The position numbers were made by a program, and so were the translations under genes. Positions 8,660 to 16,753 of a stretch of DNA of 64,000 nt are shown in pieces. Each line of letters begins with the position of its first letter. Positions within the stretch are counted from its first letter, which is position 1. This DNA comes from Bacillus sp. Marseille-Q3570. GTDB lineage: Bacteria; Bacillota; Bacilli; Bacillales; Fictibacillaceae. The notes below the pieces were generated by a model. It worked only from the letters and a program-made list of their open reading frames with translations. It had not been told where the DNA came from and made no database searches. The DNA lies in assembly GCF_946151055.1 (NCBI RefSeq), contig NZ_CAMGYZ010000012.1, positions 1-64,000 of the forward strand, read 5' to 3'.

Positions 8660-9058
8660 ATGATAGATGTTTATGTAGATGGCGCAAGTTCAGGGAATCC
8701 AGGCCCATCTGGTGCGGGTATATTCATTAAAGGATTGCCGGAAGGTCCAGAATCCTATTCGATTCCACTCGGAACGATGACAAACCATGAAGCTGAATAC
8801 CATGCGGTCATCCACGCGTTGAAAATCTGTATCGGAAAACAATATAAAATCGTATCTTTTCGGACGGATTCCCAGCTAGTCGAGCAGGCTGTCGATAAGG
8901 AATACGTAAAAAAGAATCTGTATCAACCGCTGTTGCAACAGATTCTTCATTTGAAAGATGACTTGGACCTCTTCTTCATCAAATGGATTCCAAGCTCCCA
9001 AAACAAAAATGCAGACAAGCTCGCACGTGCTGCGATTCAGTTGAATGAACCAATGTAG
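8660..9058 (+). CDS. RNase HI-like protein (YpeP/YpdQ type)
   Basis: A 132-residue RNase H fold protein. The four acidic residues of the active site are in place: D7 in VYVDGASSGNPGPSG, E46 in NHEAEYHA, D70 in FRTDSQLV and D119 in NADKLARAA. It is therefore probably an active RNase HI-like nuclease cutting RNA in RNA-DNA hybrids, although the Bacillus homologues are not all active. AAAAGGGG precedes the ATG. It is a single gene with a terminator after it. Confidence 0.88.
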   Translation: MIDVYVDGASSGNPGPSGAGIFIKGLPEGPESYSIPLGTMTNHEAEYHAVIHALKICIGKQYKIVSFRTDSQLVEQAVDKEYVKKNLYQPLLQQILHLKDDLDLFFIKWIPSSQNKNADKLARAAIQLNEPM

Positions 9059-9083
9059 TTCGGATTGAGCAACTTTGCTCCTT

Positions 9084-9107
9084 AATCGTACAACTTGGTA
9101 CGATTTT
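9084..9107 (+). terminator. Terminator between convergent genes
   Basis: Perfect 8-base arms AATCGTAC and GTACGATT with a 6-base loop and a trailing T-rich stretch. It lies between the convergent RNase HI-like and dehydrogenase genes and may act in both directions. Confidence 0.65.
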
Positions 9108-9145
9108 ACTAAAAAAAGGAGTTGACTACCTCACCACAAACTTTC

Positions 9146-10024
9146 CTATTGGGATTGGAACCACTTGATCAACGCCTGGGTCCCGCAGTTTTCCTCCCCT
9201 TTTTCAGCTAATGATTTATAAAGGGAAAGCGATAACTCCAGTCCAGGGGTTGTCATTCCCATCTCTGTCGCCGACTCTAAGGCAATACTCATGTCTTTGA
9301 TGAAATGTTTGATATAAAATCCGGGTTGATCGTCTTCAGCAATCATCCGAGGTGCCAGGTTGCTTAACGACCAGCTTCCTGCTGCACCTGTGGTGATGCT
9401 ATCAAGTACTTTCGACGGATCGAGCCCCGCTTTTTCCGCATATACAATTGCTTCACAAACACCGATCATGTTCGTCGCAATCGCAATCTGGTTGCACATT
9501 TTCGTATGCTGACCTGCGCCGGCTTTTCCCTGGAGGATGATGTTCTCCCCCATCACATCAAAAATCGGTTTGACAGCCTCAAAAACTTCTGGATCACCGC
9601 CTACCATGATGGCCAGCTTACCGTTCCTCGCACCGATGTCCCCACCTGAAACCGGGGCATCCAATGCAAAAATTTTCCTCGTCAAAGCTTCTTCATAAAT
9701 TTCTTTCGCAAGCGCAGGGCTCGAAGTCGTCATATCAATGACATAGGTATGAGTCCTGGCATTTTCAAGTATTCCTTTTTCACCGAAATAGACTTCTTCA
9801 ACATCATGTGGATACCCGACCATCGTAATGATGATGTTCGATTCCGAAGCAAGTTCAGCCACGGTCTCTTTCCAAACTGCACCTGAGTCAAGAAGAGTTT
9901 CTGCCTTTGACTTTGTCCGCGTGTGAAGAAGGACGGAATACCCATCATCCATCAAGTTTTTCGCCATGCTTTGCCCCATCACACCAGTTCCCACAAATCC
10001 GATTGTCGCTTCTTTTATATCCAT
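9146..10024 (-). CDS. 3-hydroxyisobutyrate dehydrogenase family oxidoreductase
   Basis: A 292-residue NAD(P)-dependent beta-hydroxyacid dehydrogenase. The Rossmann loop GFVGTGVMGQSMAKNL is at the N-terminus, the substrate-binding signature DAPVSGGDIGARNG is near residue 117, and the catalytic lysine lies in GAGQHTKMCNQ. The Bacillus equivalent is YfjR-like. The true substrate may be 3-hydroxyisobutyrate, tartronate semialdehyde or another small hydroxyacid. The ATG at 10024 has GGAGG five bases upstream; longer in-frame starts have no such site. It is transcribed alone. Confidence 0.88.
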   Translation of the reverse strand: MDIKEATIGFVGTGVMGQSMAKNLMDDGYSVLLHTRTKSKAETLLDSGAVWKETVAELASESNIIITMVGYPHDVEEVYFGEKGILENARTHTYVIDMTTSSPALAKEIYEEALTRKIFALDAPVSGGDIGARNGKLAIMVGGDPEVFEAVKPIFDVMGENIILQGKAGAGQHTKMCNQIAIATNMIGVCEAIVYAEKAGLDPSKVLDSITTGAAGSWSLSNLAPRMIAEDDQPGFYIKHFIKDMSIALESATEMGMTTPGLELSLSLYKSLAEKGEENCGTQALIKWFQSQ

Positions 10025-10127
10025 AATTACCTCCATCCTTACAAAAAATAAAACCCCCATTATAAAAGGAGTTCTTCAATCATTCCGAATTTCCTTTAGA
10101 AGAGATTACCAATGTCCATATGGATGA

Positions 10128-11099
10128 TTATTTATATCTGTTAAAAGTCCGTTTGCTTTCCTTGAACGGATCAATGATCTCTGCGCGTGCTAAAGGATTG
10201 TTTTTATAAATTGTCCGCATACGATCTTTGATAGGTCTTTGATCATCAAAATAGTCATAGCTCCATTTTTCCCTGCATTGCATACCATGTCCCTTATCCT
10301 TCAGAATCGTTTTATAATTCCTGATAATTTCATGGCTCTTTGAATGTGTGGTTGTATTGATGAAACCCGAGAAATGGAAAAACCGGAGAGGAAGTCCATT
10401 GACAAAATATTTTCCGTTTTGTATTTTTAGCGCCCGTTCAAAAAAGTTCCATTTCGCAATGTTATATCCTGGATGTTTCAATTGCAGGACGTGATCAAAA
10501 TAGACCGGCACATGATCAATCCATCTTTGTTCATTATAAAGACCGCGTGGTGGGTCAGTATAACTGAAATGTTCAAGCCGTTCTGCCCACCAATCCACAA
10601 ATGCATTTGCCGTTCTTGTTCTTTTTATCGCTACAAAGCCTGTATTGAATATTCCAGCTTGAAGGAATGACTGTTCGCAGCCCCTTGATGCCAAATCTTC
10701 TGGAGGATGGAGGATATGAGGTGTAATGACAATAGAATGGGTTTTCAATGCATCCTGCACCTCGGTGAACGGACTGAAAACTTGCGTATCTGCGTCTAAA
10801 AGTACAAAGTTGTTTTCGGATGGATGGGCCTGAAGCAAATGACGGAACAATTGCCCTTTACAAGCTCCAGAAGCTTCATATTGGTTATATTTGAAAATCA
10901 TCTGATTGAAATCCTTAAACCCTATGTCTTTTGCAAGAATAGTATCATCAAAACTTCTGAAAGACTCGATATTATGGGGCATCTCTTTCTCAAGGACACA
11001 GACAATGAATTTATGTTCAGGCATATGCCGTTTGATCGAGTCCCTTAGTATGGACGCTAATGCTAGATGATTGGCACAAACAATTGTAAAAAACAACAT
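10128..11099 (-). CDS. Glycosyltransferase (nucleotide-diphospho-sugar fold), paralogue 1
   Basis: A 323-residue cytoplasmic protein with a GT-A type layout: N-terminal VCANHLALA strand-loop, metal-binding DXD motif in VLLDADTQVF, and QRWIDHVPVYFD plus HPGYNIAKWN later, as in small GT8-like or related hypothetical sugar transferases. Its start ATG lies two bases after the stop of the upstream paralogue with AAGGG at correct spacing, so the two are co-translated. Both share the NQ(Y/F)EA, WW(A/N)ERL, HPGYN and FFHFS motifs. No membrane segment is seen. The acceptor and donor are unknown; no polysaccharide cluster surrounds it. Confidence 0.75.
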   Translation of the reverse strand: MLFFTIVCANHLALASILRDSIKRHMPEHKFIVCVLEKEMPHNIESFRSFDDTILAKDIGFKDFNQMIFKYNQYEASGACKGQLFRHLLQAHPSENNFVLLDADTQVFSPFTEVQDALKTHSIVITPHILHPPEDLASRGCEQSFLQAGIFNTGFVAIKRTRTANAFVDWWAERLEHFSYTDPPRGLYNEQRWIDHVPVYFDHVLQLKHPGYNIAKWNFFERALKIQNGKYFVNGLPLRFFHFSGFINTTTHSKSHEIIRNYKTILKDKGHGMQCREKWSYDYFDDQRPIKDRMRTIYKNNPLARAEIIDPFKESKRTFNRYK

Positions 11100-11101
11100 G
11101 T

Positions 11102-12007
11102 TCAACGCCCTTTTCTTTTGTTTCTTACTTTTGTACTGTTCTTACTGTAGCTCCATTGACAGTTTTGCGGGTATATCTCGCTGTACTCCTGAAGTTCCAG
11201 AAGATATTCTTCAAGGATCGGATAAATGGCACTCGTTTCATCGATATGCTCAGAAAGCCTATCCACTTGTGAAAAATGAAAGAAACGAAAAGGTTCACCA
11301 TTAGCGAAATATGAGACACCTTCCGAAGTGATCTGCCGTTGTTGTAAATTCCAGAAAGCAACATTATAACCGGGATGTTTAAGGATCTTGATTTCATCAA
11401 ATAAACTTACCGCTGCCGTCAACCATCTTTGATCTGTATGGAATCCGGATTTATAATCAACGAATGCGTAATGTTTCAGACGTTCGTTCCACCAGTCAAG
11501 GAAACGATCAGTAACCGATGACCGTTTCAAGCCTATGAATCCACCGCTGATGACGCCGACTTTCAAGGCTTCGACTTCTGCATTCTCTCCGAAAATTGTA
11601 TGCGTGATTTCGGGAGGAGTAATGAAATGCGGCGTGAAAATGATCAAATTGTTCCGAAAAGCCTCTTCTAATTCAGGAAATGACGAAAAGAGCTTCACAT
11701 CAGAATCCAAGTAAATGATACATTCTTTATCGGCGTATTGCTGGAGTGAATATTTAAGTAACTGCGCTTTTACTGCACAGGTCGCTTCGAATTGATTGTA
11801 CCTCGAGATCACTTTTTCAACGTCAAATCCCATGTCCTTTGCTAACACAACTTCGTCAAAAAAAGGTTCGTTCTCAATTTGGGGCGGGAGATCTTTTTCG
11901 ACAAGACACACAATCATTCTACTGTCTGGAATGTGTTTTTTAAGAGACATCGCTAAAGCTTTTGCTCGTGCAAGGTGATTGGAACAAACGGACGTACAAA
12001 ATATCAT
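11102..12007 (-). CDS. Glycosyltransferase (nucleotide-diphospho-sugar fold), paralogue 2
   Basis: A 301-residue paralogue of the next gene. The DXD-type motif is IIYLDSDVKLF, and DQRWLTAAVSLFDE, HPGYNVAFWN and FRFFHFS follow in the same order as in paralogue 1. The ATG at 12007 has GGTGG eight bases upstream; an in-frame TTG five codons earlier is less likely. It is the first gene of a two-gene unit. Tandem duplication followed by divergence is evident from motif conservation; the sugar and acceptor cannot be assigned. Confidence 0.75.
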   Translation of the reverse strand: MIFCTSVCSNHLARAKALAMSLKKHIPDSRMIVCLVEKDLPPQIENEPFFDEVVLAKDMGFDVEKVISRYNQFEATCAVKAQLLKYSLQQYADKECIIYLDSDVKLFSSFPELEEAFRNNLIIFTPHFITPPEITHTIFGENAEVEALKVGVISGGFIGLKRSSVTDRFLDWWNERLKHYAFVDYKSGFHTDQRWLTAAVSLFDEIKILKHPGYNVAFWNLQQRQITSEGVSYFANGEPFRFFHFSQVDRLSEHIDETSAIYPILEEYLLELQEYSEIYPQNCQWSYSKNSTKVRNKRKGR

Positions 12008-12093
12008 TTTAAAAGCCACCAAACTTTTCCGAAATTGGACAGCAACATCAGTATCCTTTAATCAATTTATGTATTGATAGCGAAAGCGTTCGA

Positions 12094-12138
12094 AAAAAGA
12101 GCTGCCCTCAACATCGATTGATGTTAAAGGCAGCTCTT
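12094..12138 (-). terminator. Terminator of the exonuclease gene
   Basis: A long hairpin (AGAGCTGCC with GGCAGCTCT outer arms and a second paired stretch, ACATCGAT...ATGT, inside) ends in a T-run on the minus strand directly after the exonuclease gene. Confidence 0.85.
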
Positions 12139-12145
12139 CATATAT

Positions 12146-13021
12146 CTACATCCTGACACGCAGTTCCAATCGTTCAACTTCTTCCCGCAGCTTTTCCCGA
12201 TTGAGCCTCAATGAGAAACCATCCCACGGCGTTTCTTTTAAAATCGGAATTTCCGTATCGATGGTGACCAGTTCCTTGCTTAAGAATGCCATCTCACGGC
12301 CAGCGGCAATCTTTTTCAAATAGCGCTTGAAGATCGGATCGAGTTCTTCCTCTTCATAGATCGCTTCTACCGTTCCATATTGCTGGATCATCGGCAAAGC
12401 CGCCTTTTCTCCGACGCCGTGGACACCTGGAATGTTGTCGCTTTTATCCCCTAGCAACGCCTTTACATCAATCCATTGAGCAGGCGTGATCCCGTATTCA
12501 TCGGAAAAATGTTTGAGTGTGTAGGCGTTCTCTTCTTTTTTCTTCGCAATGATTTGTGACACTTTATTGGTCAACAATTGAAGCAGATCACGATCATTGC
12601 TGTAGATGAAGCATTCTCCGTCCATTTCGTCGGACCAACGACGTGATAACGTACCGATGATGTCATCCGCTTCATACGGACTGATCGTCAACTGCGTAAC
12701 GCCGACGATATCGAACAGCTCGGTAATCGTCGTGTACTGCTGGATTAAAGGCTCAGGCAGCTCATTACGTGTATCCTTATAATCTGGAAAACGTTGACGG
12801 CGAAGCGTTTCCTCACGCTTCACATCCCATGCAATCGCCAGGTGTGAAGGGTTGTACATTTCAATCAGGTTCAAAAGCTTCTGCACTTTTACACGGAGAG
12901 CGTTCGTATAAAGCCCTTCGCTGTTTTTGGTCAGTTCATGATCTTCTCGACCGTAACTTGTAGCAAAATAACACCGGCTCAACAAATTGAAACCATCAAT
13001 GATAATGAAGCGGTTATCCAT
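12146..13021 (-). CDS. ypcP: 5'-3' exonuclease (YpcP-like flap nuclease)
   Basis: A 291-residue stand-alone homologue of the N-terminal 5' nuclease domain of DNA polymerase I. It trims 5' flaps and RNA primers during lagging-strand processing and repair. Visible features: IIIDGFNLLSR near the start (metal-binding aspartate), ISPYEADDIIGTLSRRW in the middle, FIYSNDRDLLQL, and the helix-hairpin-helix ALLGDKSDNIPGVHGVGEKAA. The ATG at 13021 has GGGG eight bases upstream; an in-frame longer start would run into the 6S-like RNA terminator and is rejected. It is transcribed from just after that RNA. Confidence 0.9.
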   Translation of the reverse strand: MDNRFIIIDGFNLLSRCYFATSYGREDHELTKNSEGLYTNALRVKVQKLLNLIEMYNPSHLAIAWDVKREETLRRQRFPDYKDTRNELPEPLIQQYTTITELFDIVGVTQLTISPYEADDIIGTLSRRWSDEMDGECFIYSNDRDLLQLLTNKVSQIIAKKKEENAYTLKHFSDEYGITPAQWIDVKALLGDKSDNIPGVHGVGEKAALPMIQQYGTVEAIYEEEELDPIFKRYLKKIAAGREMAFLSKELVTIDTEIPILKETPWDGFSLRLNREKLREEVERLELRVRM

Positions 13022-13071
13022 TGTTTTATCCCCTTTTCCCGTAAAAAATCCTTCTACCATTGTAGCACAAA

Positions 13072-13312
13072 ATAAGAAAGCTGACCCCTTGAGTATGATG
13101 AACTCTTGGAGCCAGCTTTTTTCAGTTATGTAATCCCGCACTTGCCGTGACACTTCATGACTCATAAACCCACATTAGCAGGTGGGTACCCGCATCAATC
13201 CGTTCGTCTTCCGCTTCCGAAGTTGCGGCTTGACGTCTAGATCGAGATTTAAGGTTCCCTTTGTCATGGCATCGGTTTAAGACATAAACGTGTCACCAAC
13301 AATGCAGGAACT
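13072..13312 (-). ncRNA. ssrS: 6S-like regulatory RNA with its own terminator
   Basis: The minus strand carries a perfect-spacing sigma-A promoter (TTTACA, 17 bases, TATAAT) followed after seven bases by an RNA starting AAGUUCCUGCAUUG. Its ends pair: CCTGCATT at 13308-13301 with AGTGCGGG at 13142-13135, then GTGACAC at 13296-13290 with GTGTCAC at 13153-13147, leaving a large internal region with a CCCAC/GTGGG hairpin (13186-13169) and a CCGC/GCGG hairpin. A terminator hairpin (AAAGCTG...CAGCTTT, T-rich tail) ends the precursor at about 13072. About 180 bases with closed ends and a large central bubble is the architecture of 6S RNA, which binds sigma-A RNA polymerase in stationary phase. The identity is inferred from structure; no covariance search was run. 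Confidence 0.68.
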
Positions 13313-13316
13313 TAAT

Positions 13317-13345
13317 TATATCGAGGAATGGTTTTTTTGTAAAGT
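13317..13345 (-). promoter_or_regulatory. Sigma-A promoter of the 6S-like RNA
   Basis: The -35 TTTACA and -10 TATAAT are separated by exactly 17 bases on the minus strand. It diverges from the matrix-protein gene that starts at 13475. Confidence 0.8.
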
Positions 13346-13409
13346 GAGCAACCCCACCTATTCTTTTTCTCTTCCTCCATGAATAAATTCTTTATAAAGT
13401 ACATATATT

Positions 13410-13456
13410 GTTCGTTTAAAAGAATTTAAACCGGGTATATGTTCTTTATATTGAAC
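13410..13456 (+). promoter_or_regulatory. Two SinR-type operators before the TapA-like gene
   Basis: Two 16-base sites, GTTCGTTTAAAAGAAT (13410-13425) and GTTCTTTATATTGAAC (13441-13456), match the GTTCnnn...GAAC arrangement of SinR inverted operators. The second ends only four bases before the AAGGAG ribosome binding site. They match the array upstream of tapA in length and arms, which suggests joint control by SinR. Confidence 0.7.
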
Positions 13457-13474
13457 GATAAAGGAGAATGTAAA

Positions 13475-15220
13475 TTGAAAAAGATTGCACTATTATCGAC
13501 TCTTCTGCTTGTTTTCAGTTTGACGGCCAACATTATGACACCATTTCAAAATGCCTTTGCGACAAATGATTGGAGCAAAAGTTCACTTAAGTTCATCGAT
13601 GCTGGAGGTGATTGTGAACAGATTTATGCTGTGGTGAAAAATGGGAATGATTCTGGGAAAATGAGTGGTACAGTCGCGTACGAATTGTACTACATAGAGA
13701 ACGGTAATCCGAAAAATGGAACCGTTGTTGCAACTGGCACGATCGGACCATTGGATACTGGTGAACCTCAAACCATAACTTTCAATCCTGAAAATCCTGG
13801 AAACTATATGTTCAAAGCCTATCAAGAAGACGGTCATCCTGGAACAGGAGTTTTATGGAGTGAAGAAATTAAGGTAGAAAATTGTGAACAGGAGCCACCC
13901 CCAGAACCTGAATTGAAACCTCTATCCATCTCTGAAGTTTGTACGGATGATCCGGATTCAAAACGTAAATGGGAAATCCATAATCCAAATGATGAAGCTG
14001 TTTCATTCCACTGGAAAATCAAGAATTCCCAACAATCAGGTGAGGCAACGATCGCTGCATCCTCAACTTTAACTTTAGAAACAGACACTATATCCGGAGA
14101 TAACATACTGGTAGTCCTTTATGGCGATGGGAAGAAAGTGGAACTTAAGAGTAATGGTGAAGAATGTGCTCAAGAGCCACCGGAACCTGTCCTGGATCCT
14201 CTCGTTCTTCAATCCGTTTGTACAGATAATCCTGAAGAAACGAGAAAGTGGAAAATTACAAACCCGAACAATGAAGAAGTCATTCTCACGTGGGAAATGG
14301 GGTCACAATCAGGTCAACTTACACTTTCGGCCAACGAAACGGAAATGCTTGCGACAGATACAGAAGGAGATAACACTCTTCATGTATTTGTAGAAGGTCA
14401 AGAGGCAGTATCACTTGAAAGCTCTGGTGAAAAATGTGGAGAAGAGCCTCCGCCGGCAGAGCTGAAACCACTTGAAGTGATACCTGTATGTTCGGATGAT
14501 CCAGGTGATCTTCGAGTATGGAAAATTACGAACCCGAATGATGAAGCCCTCGAATTCACCTGGAAGATAGCGGACTCAGATCTTACAGATACGATCAACT
14601 TGGAGGGTATGGAGACCATCACTTTAGGTACAAAAACCACGGATGGAAATAATAAGCTAGAAATCTGGGTTGATGGTACATTGCAAAACAGCTTTGAAAG
14701 CTCTGATGAAAAATGTGAAGACAATGAGGAACCACCTGAAGAAACCGAATTGGAACCCCCAGTCATCCTTGGACAATGTCATGAGGAAGATTCAAACAAG
14801 TACATTTGGAAAATTACAAATCCTAACGAAACCAAAATAACAATCTTGTGGGAAATATTGAATTCTGAACAGACAGGGACTGTGGAACTCGATGCAAATA
14901 GTAGTGAAACTATCCATACCATGATCATCGACGCCGAAAATATCCTTAAACTTTCAGGTGCTGACATGGAAACAGTGGAACTGAAAGCTGATACCTCACA
15001 ATGTAAGAATGATGAACCGATCGACGAAGAGGACAAAGACGAAGATAAAAATGATGACAAAGAACAAGATAAGGACACTGATGATCCTGCCTCACCTATT
15101 CCAGGGTCGAACGATAAACTTCCTAACACGGCCACACCTTGGTACAACATACTTTTGATTGCTTCTATTCTCGCTCTTGGTTCAGGAGGCTATTTACTAA
15201 GACTGAAAAAGGTTTGGTGA
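13475..15220 (+). CDS. TapA-like head fused to four repeat modules with LPNTA sorting signal
   Basis: A 581-residue secreted, probably wall-anchored protein. Signal peptide: residues 1-29, ending FQNAFA. Residues 32-137 resemble the TapA domain (WSKSSLKF, TVAYELYY, GNYMFKAYQ, HPGTGVLWS, with C47 and C137). Four modules of about 75-85 residues follow, each framed by two cysteines (C156/C231, C249/C321, C339/C414, C435/C510) and each containing W-K/E-I-x-N-P-N. An acidic linker (511-545) leads to LPNTA (549-553), a hydrophobic segment and a basic tail. It starts at TTG with AAGGAG eight bases upstream. A class D-like sortase follows after four bases. It is likely an SinR-controlled matrix anchor or scaffold covalently attached to peptidoglycan. 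TapA itself has no modules or sorting signal, so this is a new architecture to me; the module function is unknown. Confidence 0.88.
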   Translation: MKKIALLSTLLLVFSLTANIMTPFQNAFATNDWSKSSLKFIDAGGDCEQIYAVVKNGNDSGKMSGTVAYELYYIENGNPKNGTVVATGTIGPLDTGEPQTITFNPENPGNYMFKAYQEDGHPGTGVLWSEEIKVENCEQEPPPEPELKPLSISEVCTDDPDSKRKWEIHNPNDEAVSFHWKIKNSQQSGEATIAASSTLTLETDTISGDNILVVLYGDGKKVELKSNGEECAQEPPEPVLDPLVLQSVCTDNPEETRKWKITNPNNEEVILTWEMGSQSGQLTLSANETEMLATDTEGDNTLHVFVEGQEAVSLESSGEKCGEEPPPAELKPLEVIPVCSDDPGDLRVWKITNPNDEALEFTWKIADSDLTDTINLEGMETITLGTKTTDGNNKLEIWVDGTLQNSFESSDEKCEDNEEPPEETELEPPVILGQCHEEDSNKYIWKITNPNETKITILWEILNSEQTGTVELDANSSETIHTMIIDAENILKLSGADMETVELKADTSQCKNDEPIDEEDKDEDKNDDKEQDKDTDDPASPIPGSNDKLPNTATPWYNILLIASILALGSGGYLLRLKKVW

Positions 15221-15224
15221 GATC

Positions 15225-15911
15225 ATGGGACTCTATAGAGAGGATAAGTTTAAATTACAAATGATCATTGCGGGGGGAGTTTTCCTCCTCTCGCTTTTCT
15301 TCATTTTTTATGCTTTGATTCAGCTACAACAAAGTAACAATCGTATCGAAGAAGCACTTCGGGATTGGGATTACCAGGAAACAATCAGAGGCACACAAGA
15401 AATGCCCATCATTCAACTGGATAACAACTCACCAGACAAAGCAAGCACGCCCCACACGAGTGATACTAATGTTAATACTGACAACCCACAAGCTTTTTCC
15501 ATCCCGTTACCTAATGACCTGATTGGAAAAATGATCATTCCCAAATTGAATCGTGAATTACCAATTGTCCAAGGGACTTCCGACGCGCAATTGTCAAAGG
15601 GTGTGGGGCATTATATCAACAGCAGCATGCCCGGTGAACAAAACAACACCGTTCTGGCCGGCCACAGGGATACTGTATTTCGCAATTTAGATGAATTAGT
15701 TCCTAAAGATGAAATCATCGTTAAAACAATTAATGGAACATTCACCTATCGAATTTCCGATTCAAAGATTGTAAGTCCTGACGAGGTATCTGTTCTCGCC
15801 CCTTCTGATCAGCCTATTCTGACATTAATCACTTGCTACCCATTCAACTTCATCGGAAATGCCCCGGAACGTTATATCCTTACAGCTGAGTTAAAGAAAC
15901 AAGGAGAATAA
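15225..15911 (+). CDS. srtD: Class D-like sortase, partner of the LPNTA protein
   Basis: A 228-residue membrane-anchored transpeptidase. Residues 11-31 form an N-terminal anchor; the sortase barrel follows from about residue 95. Catalytic residues are visible: histidine in VLAGHRDTVF, cysteine in LTLITCYPF and arginine in APERYILTAE. The TLITC form and short length fit class D (YhcS-like), which prefers LPXTA-like signals, matching the LPNTA of the preceding gene. The four-base gap implies one operon. It should cleave between T and A and attach the substrate to peptidoglycan precursors. Confidence 0.9.
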   Translation: MGLYREDKFKLQMIIAGGVFLLSLFFIFYALIQLQQSNNRIEEALRDWDYQETIRGTQEMPIIQLDNNSPDKASTPHTSDTNVNTDNPQAFSIPLPNDLIGKMIIPKLNRELPIVQGTSDAQLSKGVGHYINSSMPGEQNNTVLAGHRDTVFRNLDELVPKDEIIVKTINGTFTYRISDSKIVSPDEVSVLAPSDQPILTLITCYPFNFIGNAPERYILTAELKKQGE

Positions 15912-16060
15912 AACTTTTATCATAGTGATTTCCATTTTCCATCCATCTAATCAGGTACTTTGTCGTATTTTTCTAATATTTTGACAAAAATAGAACTTTT
16001 TTTCAGCGTAATCTTACAACCTTTGTATTACACAACGACTATGATAGAAGTATTAATTGG

Positions 16061-16180
16061 GCCTATACCCCTCCTGTAAAAAGGCAAACCCATCGAAAGA
16101 CGGGGACGCAAAGTCACAGATCTAAGGTATTTGTTACTACGACGGCTGGGCTACCGAGAGGCAGTATACTTTTTAGGGGG
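16061..16180 (+). promoter_or_regulatory. Cyclic-di-GMP class I (GEMM) riboswitch before sinI
   Basis: The conserved GEMM elements occur in order: GGCAAACC (16083-16090), a GAAA-capped stem (CCC...GAAA...GGG), GGGACGCAAAG (16103-16113), TCTAAGG (16121-16127) and ACGGCTGGGCTACCGA (16142-16157). A basal stem can form from ATAC/CCTC (16065-16073) with GAGG/GTAT (16158-16167). The same 5' bases, CCCCT (16068-16072), can instead pair with the sinI ribosome binding site AGGGG (16175-16179). The two pairings exclude each other, which suggests translational control with ligand freeing the site. The aptamer call is from sequence; the direction of switching is inference. Confidence 0.88.
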
Positions 16181-16189
16181 AATGTATGA

Positions 16190-16333
16190 GTGGGGAAGCT
16201 TAAAGATCGTGAAAAATTGGATGTTGAATGGATTGAACTCATGAAGGTCGCAAAACAGGCTGGTTTAACGAAGAATGAAATAAGGGATTTTATTCGTAAT
16301 TTTCCAATAAAACCCTTAGAAAACAAGGCATAA
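16190..16333 (+). CDS. sinI: SinI, antagonist of SinR
   Basis: A 47-residue protein consisting almost only of the SinI helical hook: LDVEWIELMKVAKQAG followed by LTKNEIRDFIRN. This closely parallels Bacillus SinI, whose helices bind the matching region of SinR and remove it from DNA. It starts at GTG, nine bases after AGGGGG; an ATG four bases upstream is out of frame and meets a stop at once. It lies ten bases after the c-di-GMP riboswitch and 87 bases before sinR, on the same strand. It is shorter than the 57 residues of B. subtilis SinI, lacking the extended C-terminal tail. Confidence 0.88.
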   Translation: MGKLKDREKLDVEWIELMKVAKQAGLTKNEIRDFIRNFPIKPLENKA

Positions 16334-16420
16334 ACCGCCATACATAATCTATTTTTTCAGATGGTTTATGGTATAATTGAATTAAATATACCAAAGAAAT
16401 CGACCTGAAGGAGTTCAAAA

Positions 16421-16753
16421 ATGATTGGGGATCGTCTTAAACATTACAGAAACCAAAAAGGAATGTCATTATCCGAATTAGCTGATAGAGCTGGAGTCGC
16501 TAAATCCTACTTAAGCTCTATCGAACGGAATCTACAAACTAATCCTTCTATTCAATTCCTAGAAAAAGTCTCAAATGTATTGAATATTCCACTCGACAAT
16601 CTATTGCATGATTCTGTTGATGTTGAGACTGACGATCTGGACCAGGGCTGGATGAAACTTGTCCAGGAAGCCATGGAGTCAGGGGTATCGAAAGAAGAAT
16701 TCAGAAGTTTTCTAGAGTTCAACAAATGGAAAAAACAACAGGACAATAATTAA
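16421..16753 (+). CDS. sinR: SinR, master repressor of biofilm genes
   Basis: A 110-residue repressor. Residues 1-65 are an XRE helix-turn-helix almost identical in pattern to Bacillus SinR (SLSELADRAGVAKSYLSSIER and TNPSIQFLEKVS). Residues 74-105 form the dimerisation hook DQGWMKLVQEAMESGVSKEEFRSFL, which SinI mimics. AAGGAG precedes the ATG, and a TATAAT stands about 50 bases upstream, so sinR may have its own promoter inside the sinI-sinR gap, as in B. subtilis. Likely targets here are the GTTC...GAAC sites near 13.4 and 21.2-21.4 kb. Confidence 0.95.
   Translation: MIGDRLKHYRNQKGMSLSELADRAGVAKSYLSSIERNLQTNPSIQFLEKVSNVLNIPLDNLLHDSVDVETDDLDQGWMKLVQEAMESGVSKEEFRSFLEFNKWKKQQDNN

Noticed and set aside
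13022-13165. Upstream in-frame extension of the exonuclease gene
   Set aside because: It would translate through the terminator of the 6S-like RNA and has no ribosome binding site, while the ATG at 13021 has one.
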